Source of the DNA: Symsagittifera roscoffensis
Taxonomy: Eukaryota; Xenacoelomorpha; Acoela; Convolutidae
Direction of reading: 5' to 3'
NCBI RefSeq assembly: GCF_963678635.1
Contig: NC_087066.1
Coordinates: 7,097,954 to 7,161,953 of the forward strand
Length of the DNA: 64,000 nucleotides
Shown here: in pieces, positions 1-8,422 of the stretch
How positions within the stretch are numbered: the stretch's first letter is position 1
How the letters are laid out: every line of letters starts with the position of its first letter
Position numbers and translations under genes: made by a program
Notes under the pieces: generated by a model
What the model was told of the DNA's origin: nothing
The model's database searches: none
What the model saw: the letters and a program-made list of their open reading frames with translations, nothing else

Positions 1-1
1 A

Positions 2-3000
2 TTTTTAACAATGTTTAATTTCCAACATTCACAAATAACACAAGACGAATTCGAAAAATTAGCCAAACAGCTAATTAAATATTCATCAGTCTATGCAACA
101 TCAAAATTCGATGTTGGCAAAATCAGTTCATCACTACATCTCCCATTAAAACCAAACGCAGTTTTCAAAAAACAGAGAGCAAGTAAAGTACCAATTCACT
201 TACATGATAAAGTAAACAGATTACTCGATATTTTAGAACAATACAACATTATATCACCAGTTAATAAAGAAGAACAACCAAAAGGCAACACATTTATCAA
301 CCCCGTTATCATTCTAGCTAAAGGAGAATCATTAAAAATCGTTCTCGATGCTAGATACCTCAATTCACTTATAGATGAATCAAAATGTAATTGGCCCATT
401 GAACCAATACAAGTTATTTTAACAAAAATAAACGGCAAATACTTCACAACCGCCGACATGAATAGTGCATACAATCAAATGCCACTAGATGAACAATCAC
501 GACGTTTAACACAATTTGTTATCGGAAACCAACAATATGAATTTAACCGCTTATTCTATGGAATATCCATAGGACCAGCAGCATTTTCAGCTTTTATGAG
601 CAAAATTTTTAGACCACTAATACTCAAGAAAAACGCAATCACCTATCTAGACGATGTTTTTATGCAATCACAAACAAAAGACGAAATGTTCAACGTTTTA
701 GAAAAATATCACCAAATACTTCAGAACGAAAATCTGAAGGCCGCCCCCGATAAATCACACTTCTTTTTAACAAGAGTTAAATTCTTAGGACATAACATCG
801 AAAGAAAAACAATCACCCCACTGAAATCACGCATTGACGCTATTCAAAAACTTCAACCACCAACAAATAAAAAGAAAATCCAAGAATTCCTTGGAATGTT
901 AAACTTTTTAAGTAAATATGTTTATAAAATGCAATTATATCTACGACCATTTTACAACATCCTTAGACAACAAAATAATTTTGAATGGAATACAGAACAT
1001 CAAACACGATTTGAAGAAATAAAGAAACTTTTAACTGAACAAATTTCAAACACAATTCCAGACCCTGATCAACCATTTTATGCAATGTGCGACGCTTCGA
1101 ACTTTGGCATCGGCGCAGCACTATTACAATCACATAATGGTACAAATAAAATGAACTTGATATCAGCAAATTCTCGATTATTCACTCAAGCAGAGCTACG
1201 ACTCTCAACTCTAATGAGAGAATGTACAGCCATAATATATACACTGACAGAATATGAATTTCTGATACTTGGATCAAAACATCCAACAGTTCTATTCACA
1301 GACCATAAACCAATCATCTTTCTCTTCACACAGAAATCTAACCCAAACCACCGAGTTTACAGATTTCAACTAATTCTAATGAAATTTCCAAACTTACATA
1401 TAGTTTGGACTGCAGGAAAAAATCTTGCATTACCAGACACCTTAAGTCGAAATACACCACCTGAATTACTTACACGAAAAACAACAGTTGAAATACCCAA
1501 AAATATAAAATTCTACCTTGCAGAAAACGAAACATCACCTCGATTAGAATGCAAATATGCAGTTAAAACTGATATTGAACAATCACAAATAAATAATTTA
1601 CAACATTTCCCACTTTATTTAGATTGTCAAAATAATCATTATGAAGTTGATTTACTTGGAACATCAACTTTCAAACCAATCCCATATTCTCAATGGATAA
1701 AAAATAACACCCAACAAAAACGAACAAAACAACGCCCGCCTAAAAAAGACCATTTTCCACTAATTGAAAAAGAAGATTTAACTGATAAAATAAATTTATC
1801 AGGACCACAAACAAATAATTCAAAATACACAATAAATCAAGTTTTTGACCTTCATGACCCACTTGATACAATACCCTTATCTAAATTAGAAATCGAAAAC
1901 ATTTTTCTCCCCCCAACAGATACGATTACAATTTCAACACTGAAACAATATCAAAATCTTGACCCAGTAATTCGACAACTGAAATCATGGCACAAATATA
2001 AAACTAAACCTATCAAAGCAGATTCAACCATTCTAGGAAACAAAACACTCCTCCGATACTTTCGCAAATTTAACAACACAACAATTAACGAAAATACAGA
2101 CCTTTTAGAGTATAACCTGAATGAATCTACAGTTCCATGTCTCCCTTTAAGTATGATTCTTATAGCTTTTAATATTTCACATACACAAAATATTAAAGGA
2201 CACTCTGGATCAGAAAAAACATATTCAAATTTTATACAAAATTTTTACTTCCCAAATGCACCAATTTGGATAAAAGTACTATGCAATGATTGTATAGTAT
2301 GTCAACTGAATAAACCTTACCCAAATCAAAAACAAATAGCACAAAAACAAGATTTTAAAGGACAAAGTTTGTACTTTAATCACCGTATCTCATTTGATAC
2401 TAAAGGACCAATTTCACCCTCATCAGAAGGAAACTCCTACATTATGGTAATTGTTGACGCATTCACACACTATGTAGCACTTAACCCAGTACCACATTGT
2501 AATGCTTATTACGCATATACAACACTTTATGAACACTGGATAGCAAAATTTGGACTACCAGAAATTTTAGTTACAGACAATGGTACAGAATTCATAAATA
2601 ATGAAATAATAACACTATGTCATTTATATAACATTAAACACAAACCACGTACATCTCATGCACCTTGGACAAACGGCTTAGTCGAAGGTATGAACCGTTC
2701 ACTACAAGAATATCTTAGATGTATCATCAATGGAAATGATACAAAATATACCGAATGGTCAGCAGATGTAAAATTATTTCCCTTAGCATATAATTCACAA
2801 ATTACGACAACTTTAGGAATGTCACCATATGAAATGGTTTTTAACCAAAAGCCACGCAAACCAATAATGTTTACAGCAAATTCTCATAAAAACGCACAAG
2901 GTTATTGTCAACCAAATAAAGACTCAATTTGTTATAACCTCCCATTACATACGCACGATGAAGATCATTTTCATCACCCACAAATTCTTAAATTAGCCTC

Positions 3001-3658
3001 CGGTACACACACCGAATGGATTTTAAATAGAGATAAGAAACACAATGAAATTTACCAAAAAATAACGAAAAAGTTATTACAAAGACAAAACATAAATGAA
3101 CAAATCAATTCACGTTTTACACCAGCTTCCGATTTAAAAATTGGAACATTTGTTTTAATACCTAATTTTAATACTCAAAAAGGAATTTCTAAAAAATTAC
3201 AACCCCTCCAAAAAGGACCCTACCAAATAATTGCAAAACCCACTGATGTCACATATAAAATTACCGACTCAAACAAAAAAGAAATCGTTCAACATCGAAA
3301 CAACCTATTACCTTATTACCCAAAAGAATACGCACTCCGCGAATTAACTCAATTATATTCTTTCACAGGATTAAAAATCATTCAAAATGAACCACATCTG
3401 AAAAACACAGAACAAAATGATAACCCCACCGAAAATCAAAACACAAAACCAACCGCCACCAAAAACAATACACAAAACCATAAAGAATCTCCAAAACCAA
3501 GAAAAAATAGAAAAATGACAGAACAAATAATACCCCAAGAAGAAATAGACAAATCTGAACATAGAAAAACAACAAGACTCCGAAATCAACCACGTAAAAA
3601 CTACAAAATGTTCATCCCCCAATCTAAAATATTAAAGAAAGTAGAATTTAAAAAGTAA
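2..3658 (+). CDS. pol: Pol polyprotein, 5'-partial: reverse transcriptase, RNase H, integrase (Ty3/gypsy type)
   Basis: The frame is open to base 2, so the ATG at 11 is only the first visible Met and the true start is off-window; no protease is seen. Counting from that Met, RT spans about 45-320 with D149 in TADM and the catalytic YLDD at 212-215. RNase H spans about 350-480 with D361 (DASNFG), the E-rich helix near 395-404, D431 (FTDHKP) and D476 (LPDTLSR). The integrase has a zinc-binding H/H/C/C region (about H724, H731, C761, C764) and a core with D796, D856 and E892, exactly the D,D-35-E spacing. A GPY/F module sits at 1069-1071. The tail is basic and low in complexity. It copies element RNA into DNA and inserts it. 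No frameshift or stop is present, so the enzyme could be active. Confidence 0.95.
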   Translation, partial: FLTMFNFQHSQITQDEFEKLAKQLIKYSSVYATSKFDVGKISSSLHLPLKPNAVFKKQRASKVPIHLHDKVNRLLDILEQYNIISPVNKEEQPKGNTFINPVIILAKGESLKIVLDARYLNSLIDESKCNWPIEPIQVILTKINGKYFTTADMNSAYNQMPLDEQSRRLTQFVIGNQQYEFNRLFYGISIGPAAFSAFMSKIFRPLILKKNAITYLDDVFMQSQTKDEMFNVLEKYHQILQNENLKAAPDKSHFFLTRVKFLGHNIERKTITPLKSRIDAIQKLQPPTNKKKIQEFLGMLNFLSKYVYKMQLYLRPFYNILRQQNNFEWNTEHQTRFEEIKKLLTEQISNTIPDPDQPFYAMCDASNFGIGAALLQSHNGTNKMNLISANSRLFTQAELRLSTLMRECTAIIYTLTEYEFLILGSKHPTVLFTDHKPIIFLFTQKSNPNHRVYRFQLILMKFPNLHIVWTAGKNLALPDTLSRNTPPELLTRKTTVEIPKNIKFYLAENETSPRLECKYAVKTDIEQSQINNLQHFPLYLDCQNNHYEVDLLGTSTFKPIPYSQWIKNNTQQKRTKQRPPKKDHFPLIEKEDLTDKINLSGPQTNNSKYTINQVFDLHDPLDTIPLSKLEIENIFLPPTDTITISTLKQYQNLDPVIRQLKSWHKYKTKPIKADSTILGNKTLLRYFRKFNNTTINENTDLLEYNLNESTVPCLPLSMILIAFNISHTQNIKGHSGSEKTYSNFIQNFYFPNAPIWIKVLCNDCIVCQLNKPYPNQKQIAQKQDFKGQSLYFNHRISFDTKGPISPSSEGNSYIMVIVDAFTHYVALNPVPHCNAYYAYTTLYEHWIAKFGLPEILVTDNGTEFINNEIITLCHLYNIKHKPRTSHAPWTNGLVEGMNRSLQEYLRCIINGNDTKYTEWSADVKLFPLAYNSQITTTLGMSPYEMVFNQKPRKPIMFTANSHKNAQGYCQPNKDSICYNLPLHTHDEDHFHHPQILKLASGTHTEWILNRDKKHNEIYQKITKKLLQRQNINEQINSRFTPASDLKIGTFVLIPNFNTQKGISKKLQPLQKGPYQIIAKPTDVTYKITDSNKKEIVQHRNNLLPYYPKEYALRELTQLYSFTGLKIIQNEPHLKNTEQNDNPTENQNTKPTATKNNTQNHKESPKPRKNRKMTEQIIPQEEIDKSEHRKTTRLRNQPRKNYKMFIPQSKILKKVEFKK

Positions 3659-4258
3659 TTTTAAGATTTTATACTTCACAATCTTGAAACCTCCGTAACA
3701 TTTCTCATTTCAATTTTTCAAAATAACATGCTCACAAGTACGCAATAATTCTAGTTCAAAATAGACCAATAGGATTCATCCAATCCGCCACTTTCTCTAA
3801 CTCAAACTAAGATCAATTAGACGAATAATCTAGAACTCCAGGCACATCTCTAACTATAACTTTACAACCTCCAGGTCAAAAATAAGCAAACCACTCCAAC
3901 TTGACAGCTAAAATAAATATCACCATAATACCGTACCCCTCCCTTATCTAATAACCCAAAGATCAACAATATTTCCCCAACTCAGACCACGAATACCCCC
4001 AAAACAAGTTTGATAACTTAGCCTAAAGTAACAAAATGAAGATTTTAATTAGCCTAAAGTATAAAAATCTCACCATACCCCGGATCATTTGACAAACAAA
4101 AATAAAGAAAAAGACGACCTCCCAGTCACTATGAAAATTGCCCCCAACAATTTTTTACAAAACTCAACCCACTTGTCAAAAAACTAATAAATAATTCGAC
4201 CACACTAGAAAATCGCCTCAAACAGCAAAAAATATTCGACCAAGAGATCATTTCTTAA
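3659..4258. other. Non-coding spacer between pol and the downstream ORFs
   Basis: I see no ORF of useful length here on either strand. The A/C-rich, G-poor composition of the element continues. A 12-base motif (TAGCCTAAAGTA) occurs twice, near 4018 and 4050, as an imperfect direct repeat. A spacer of this size after pol could hold a splice acceptor or promoter for a subgenomic transcript, but I cannot point to a convincing site. Confidence 0.4.
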
Positions 4259-4489
4259 ATGCTTTTCTCTCAAACAGTCGCTCAAATACTTATAAATTTT
4301 AAACATTTTTTTTCAATACTTGAAGCTTTTATAATATTTCTTTTTGATATACTTGAATCTTTTCTAATAATCTTAATAATTTTTTGTAACATTTTTTTAA
4401 TTTTCTACACAATACTCGAACTATTCCTCCAACTTTCCAAAACCCTTGAATATATCCACAGGTACGATTTTAACAACTTGTCTAAATGA
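4259..4489 (+). CDS. Small hydrophobic ORF of the retroelement (76 aa), function unknown
   Basis: It starts at an ATG and ends in a TGA that shares bases with the next ATG (ATGA at 4486-4489). Residues about 10-65 are almost entirely Ile, Leu and Phe with short polar breaks, giving two or three possible membrane segments; the last 12 residues are polar. I do not recognise the family. Its position inside the element and its overlap with the next ORF make it more than a random open frame, but AT-rich DNA easily yields hydrophobic short ORFs, so reality as a protein is uncertain. A viroporin-like role would be pure inference. Confidence 0.4.
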   Translation: MLFSQTVAQILINFKHFFSILEAFIIFLFDILESFLIILIIFCNIFLIFYTILELFLQLSKTLEYIHRYDFNNLSK

Positions 4490-4674
4490 TACGAACAATT
4501 TTCAGTAGAACTGATATTTTTTTATTGTTTGTAATTTTCATAACATTTTTATCATCCCTCATTTTGACCATATGTAAATGTATAAAGAAAGCAATCATCA
4601 CATTTGCCCTAGCAACAATTTTTCTAATTATTTTTTTGGAAGAATATTATAATAAACATAAACCTTCCCACTAA
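4486..4674 (+). CDS. Second small hydrophobic ORF (62 aa), overlaps the first by ATGA
   Basis: The ATG at 4486 overlaps the TGA of the preceding ORF, an arrangement suited to termination-reinitiation. The product has a short polar start, a hydrophobic stretch at about 11-29, a Cys/Lys-rich hinge (CKCIKK) and a second hydrophobic stretch at about 37-51, then a polar end. This is the layout of a two-pass hairpin membrane protein. No family is recognised. It ends six bases before an ORF with no ATG begins. As with its neighbour, small size in AT-rich DNA limits confidence. Confidence 0.4.
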   Translation: MIRTIFSRTDIFLLFVIFITFLSSLILTICKCIKKAIITFALATIFLIIFLEEYYNKHKPSH

Positions 4675-4679
4675 AGTAA

Positions 4680-5816
4680 CAATTCAAAAATCCATCAAAA
4701 ATTGCTACCCAACAGTCACAGAATCAGTCTTCACCGACATCATCCCAAGATAATCCAACACCACCTTCAACTACTCAAAATCCTCAAACATCTACACGAA
4801 TTTCTTTTCAAGACAATCCATACACTTTTGAAGAACGGCACGCTCGTTTATCTGAACCACTAGAACCAGTTCAACGACAAGCATCCCTAAGTGAACCAAC
4901 ATATAATCTTTACCCAACACTACCACAAGAACTAAGTAGAATACGAAACCTTAGTCAAAACCAAAACACAACAGAAATAAATAGACAAATTATACATCCT
5001 CGACGAAACAGAAATTTTCAAACTCCCCGAGTTCATTTTGATATACCTCAATCCCCATCACAAACCACTCCAGAAAACACCACTGGTATCACACCAGAAA
5101 CTCCTACACTTTTTTCACAACGAAGCACTTCAAGTCTACCCTCAGACTACTTAGGTTCAACACCAACATCTGAACAAATACGTGAAAATCCCTTTAACCC
5201 CCCAAACCTAACATCACGACTGCCATATTGGACTACACATTCATTCACACAAGGTGAACCAAATTTAGTCAATGACCCCATAGATATTTCTACGGATACA
5301 ACAACATCCTCATCACTACCAGAAACATTATCACTACCATCAACACCATCAATAAGCCAATTTTCACCACCACCCTTTAACTTAAATTTTCCAAATAATC
5401 TCGACGCGAGATATCGAGAACAATCATCAATAAATATTCCTTTAAGACTAGATTGGAATACATTCACAGCACCTCCACCATTATTTGGACAACATCAAGA
5501 AAGTAACCGCCTTCATAACTGGGCACTTAATAGATTACAATATCGCCAAGATATTCACAACGATATCCGTGATCACAATATTCAAATACTCCAACAAAAC
5601 AGTTTACAATTAAAGTTTGAAATCACAGTTAAATTAAACAATATTACACAACATCCCTACCCATTAAATCCACCTAACATAACAGCTCAATCACTACCAC
5701 CACCGTTTATAACTACTGAAGTAATATATAAATACGACAGATACACCAAAAACACAATTGGTTACATTACATTTTATAACCCATACTCAGGATTATCATA
5801 CACATGTATATTCTAA
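4680..5816 (+). CDS. ORF of 378 codons lacking any ATG, Ser/Thr/Pro/Gln-rich, unknown function
   Basis: The frame opens after a TAA at 4677-4679 and runs uninterrupted to TAA at 5814-5816. It contains no in-frame ATG, GTG or TTG; the only near-cognate CTG I found is at 5220. The first two thirds are rich in Ser, Thr, Pro and Gln. The last 130 residues look more globular (for example QHQESNRLHNWALNRLQYRQ and later a Tyr-rich end). Its length is far above chance and it shares the composition of the neighbours, so I take it as coding. It most likely gains its start by splicing: a possible acceptor (CCCAACAG) ends at 4715. A frameshift from the preceding ORF is excluded, because that frame stops before this one opens. 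The next ORF starts inside its last 13 bases. Confidence 0.6.
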   Translation, partial: QFKNPSKIATQQSQNQSSPTSSQDNPTPPSTTQNPQTSTRISFQDNPYTFEERHARLSEPLEPVQRQASLSEPTYNLYPTLPQELSRIRNLSQNQNTTEINRQIIHPRRNRNFQTPRVHFDIPQSPSQTTPENTTGITPETPTLFSQRSTSSLPSDYLGSTPTSEQIRENPFNPPNLTSRLPYWTTHSFTQGEPNLVNDPIDISTDTTTSSSLPETLSLPSTPSISQFSPPPFNLNFPNNLDARYREQSSINIPLRLDWNTFTAPPPLFGQHQESNRLHNWALNRLQYRQDIHNDIRDHNIQILQQNSLQLKFEITVKLNNITQHPYPLNPPNITAQSLPPPFITTEVIYKYDRYTKNTIGYITFYNPYSGLSYTCIF

Positions 5817-7099
5817 AATTAATAATTTTTCTCCAACTCTTTTTTCTAGTAACCTCAAATCAAAACATAAACCCTTCCCCTCGTACAGGACCACAAGATT
5901 TATTAGTAACACATTACGATTGCGAAGAAAATGAACAAAAAACACTACATAAATATGCAATAAATCAAGTATCACAATGTGAAACAGAACCACAAGCTAT
6001 AGAAACCACAGATGTAATAGCAACACTCTATTCAAAAGCCCGAGCAACAACAGTTACAGGTTATAAATTCACAGCAACATTTTCCGAAAAGAAAGTACAT
6101 TGTTCACAAGTCTCGAACGGAAACAAAAACCGACTTGACCATGAATCATTCTATCAAAGTAATATAGAACGTCTTTTACATCTCAATCCCGACGATTGTA
6201 AAAATGAATTACTTAGACTAAACATCACACAAAATAAAAACTCCCAAAGAAAATTAGTTAATTTTCAAGTTTTTTCAGACTCTGTACACCAATCACAACT
6301 TGAAAGACACCAAGGACATATAAAACTAGACGAAAAATACCCGTATAACGGCGCACACGGACGATTAACCTATGACCTACATGATAAACATTGGATACCA
6401 CACATTGGTATAAATAACCCATCAAACTGCAAAGCAGACACGAAAAATAAAGGATACCAAGAAATAATGTTTTTCGATTGGAAAATACAACTCGAAAAAA
6501 TACAACTCACACGAGATTTATCTGATAATACAATGATCTATCAAGGAATCCGACTACCTTGTAAAAATGATCAAGGATATTGCGACCCTACAACAAGAAC
6601 ACAAGCAACAATTGTTTGGTTCCCCGAAGATACATGTACAACATTTCAAGTAGCAAAAATACACGCTCGTATGATAAAATTTCACGAAAAATATTTCATA
6701 CAATCAATTCCTTATGAACAAGTCCATCCATCACGCAAACTAAGTTCCGATTTTAGAAACATAGACAATATAGAAAATAAATTGACACGTTTTCAAATAT
6801 ATCAAGAAACAGAACTTGCATGTAAATACAGGAATCCACTTCACAGAACACAATACTCTGAAATATTAGTTGAATATGAAAAAGGATTCGACATGACCAC
6901 TGGAAAAGTAAAAATCGACCCATATGCCACAGGTCATCCTCCAAACGAAGGAACATCCTATATACCAGTTAATTTTCAAAAAAGCAACGGACAACCTGGT
7001 GGACATCTAAAACCTTATGACACCAGAAGCACACGCTTACAAGAATTATCACTAATGAATACTACATATTTCGGTAATATCCACTATGATATTCATTGA
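5804..7099 (+). CDS. env: Envelope-like glycoprotein, N-terminal half, ends at an in-frame TGA
   Basis: The product of 431 residues starts with a clear signal peptide (MYILKLIIFLQLFFLVTSN). A Cys-rich ectodomain follows, with Cys in the contexts HYDCEEN, VSQCETE, KVHCSQV, PDDCKNE, LPCKNDQGYCDP and EDTCTTFQ, and several N-x-S/T sites. This pattern resembles viral or retroelement surface glycoproteins; the YDC start and paired Cys remind me of glycoproteins found in Chuviridae-like viruses and in elements that captured them, but I could not test this. The start codon lies within the last 13 bases of the upstream ORF in another frame. The stop at 7097-7099 is TGA, and the frame continues in phase into the next ORF, which carries the membrane anchor, so the two are halves of one protein. 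Confidence 0.7.
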   Translation: MYILKLIIFLQLFFLVTSNQNINPSPRTGPQDLLVTHYDCEENEQKTLHKYAINQVSQCETEPQAIETTDVIATLYSKARATTVTGYKFTATFSEKKVHCSQVSNGNKNRLDHESFYQSNIERLLHLNPDDCKNELLRLNITQNKNSQRKLVNFQVFSDSVHQSQLERHQGHIKLDEKYPYNGAHGRLTYDLHDKHWIPHIGINNPSNCKADTKNKGYQEIMFFDWKIQLEKIQLTRDLSDNTMIYQGIRLPCKNDQGYCDPTTRTQATIVWFPEDTCTTFQVAKIHARMIKFHEKYFIQSIPYEQVHPSRKLSSDFRNIDNIENKLTRFQIYQETELACKYRNPLHRTQYSEILVEYEKGFDMTTGKVKIDPYATGHPPNEGTSYIPVNFQKSNGQPGGHLKPYDTRSTRLQELSLMNTTYFGNIHYDIH

Positions 7100-7102
7100 G
7101 AT

Positions 7103-8422
7103 ATGAAACTAGATTATACAATTAGCCGAATTTTTCAAGAAATGTCACTCTCCGAATTAGAAACACTACACCAACTATGCGAATTAGAACGAACACAAAT
7201 ATTACAATCACTTGCACTAGCAGTATTAAAAATACCCTATGCAGGATACTTATTATCTGGAAATAGATCAAATTTTTTAGACTATGAAGGAAACATCTTA
7301 TGGTTTTATACTTGTACTAAAAAAGTATCACCACTATACGTTTTTGAAGATAAACGATGTTATAAAAGAATCCCTATCTTTTATAAGAATAAAGTACATT
7401 TCGTGGATACACTTTCACGAAGAACCTATTTCTGGGATACCGCAGTCCCATGTGGATCAGAAAATAGCCACAATGTAGTACAACTAAACCCTGATGAAAA
7501 TAAATATTATCTTCTCACTCCATATCCCACATTAATGCAATCACTCAAAAAATTTTCACCAGAAAGCATTCGCGCTATCGCTCGAAACCCAAATATAGAC
7601 TTACAATCAATAAGAATCTATTCTAAATCAGATATTCAACATCACATTAGAACACAACAATTCCAAGAATTATTAACACAAATGGACACTATACAAAGAC
7701 AATCAATTGACCAAAATCTACGCAAACTTGCAGAAACCGCAGGTTTTGCCGATATCTACACGCAAGACTACAGCGGATATTTTAAAGACATTAAAGATTA
7801 TATATATCTAAACGGCGAAAAATACCGTCCCCAAGATATATCACCAATCAACATTTTTAGCTTTGTTACACTCAAGAATGAAATCCTTGATTTTCTAGGA
7901 TGGCCCTACTACATCTTAGAAAAATTGACTATTTTATACGCAATGTTTAACTTTATTGGATTTCTTTTCTCACTCTTAAAAGGAATCTACAATACATGTG
8001 CTATACACACACAAGTAAACAGACAAGCAAGTGTAGCACGCATACTCTTTGCAGGATTTTTTGGAATTTTTTCCACATCTATAAACAAAATTCTTTTAGA
8101 CGCACAAATAAAAGAATATAACACAAAATTAACAACACGACAAAATACATACGACGAAGAACATAACAATGTCGACGCACAGCCAACGGCACCACAATTA
8201 CCACCCCTACCAAATAACCATCCACTATCCCTAGTCCCACGAAATTTTCGAAATTTAGCAATCACACATAATCCAAATTTTCGACTCAATACATCGCAAA
8301 GTCCCGTCCAACATATAATGACACACCAGTCACAAGATGATAACACTTATGAACAAATTATTGAACAGCCCCATACCACCGCTTTTCAATCTCAAAATAA
8401 TCATTTTTTTAGCCCACGATGA
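7103..8422 (+). CDS. env: Envelope-like glycoprotein, C-terminal half with membrane anchor
   Basis: This 439-residue frame is in phase with the preceding one, separated only by TGA and one codon. It has no signal peptide, continues the Cys-rich ectodomain (QLCELE, YTCTKK, KRCYKR, VPCGSE), and then carries a hydrophobic region near residues 255-300 (KLTILYAMFNFIGFLFSLLKG) and a second apolar stretch (RILFAGFFGIFSTS). The remaining 100 residues are a polar, Pro/Gln-rich tail that would lie inside the cell or virion. The lack of its own signal peptide argues that it is made by readthrough of the TGA or is a dead half. Its TGA at 8420-8422 overlaps the ATG of the next ORF. Confidence 0.7.
   Translation: MKLDYTISRIFQEMSLSELETLHQLCELERTQILQSLALAVLKIPYAGYLLSGNRSNFLDYEGNILWFYTCTKKVSPLYVFEDKRCYKRIPIFYKNKVHFVDTLSRRTYFWDTAVPCGSENSHNVVQLNPDENKYYLLTPYPTLMQSLKKFSPESIRAIARNPNIDLQSIRIYSKSDIQHHIRTQQFQELLTQMDTIQRQSIDQNLRKLAETAGFADIYTQDYSGYFKDIKDYIYLNGEKYRPQDISPINIFSFVTLKNEILDFLGWPYYILEKLTILYAMFNFIGFLFSLLKGIYNTCAIHTQVNRQASVARILFAGFFGIFSTSINKILLDAQIKEYNTKLTTRQNTYDEEHNNVDAQPTAPQLPPLPNNHPLSLVPRNFRNLAITHNPNFRLNTSQSPVQHIMTHQSQDDNTYEQIIEQPHTTAFQSQNNHFFSPR

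Noticed and set aside
4486-4720. Programmed frameshift linking the small hydrophobic ORF to the ATG-less ORF
   Set aside because: The upstream frame ends at 4674 and the other frame is closed by TAA at 4677-4679, so there is no overlap in which to shift.
5147-5467. Minus-strand ORF of 106 codons
   Set aside because: It is the shadow of the ATG-less plus-strand ORF and has no features of its own.
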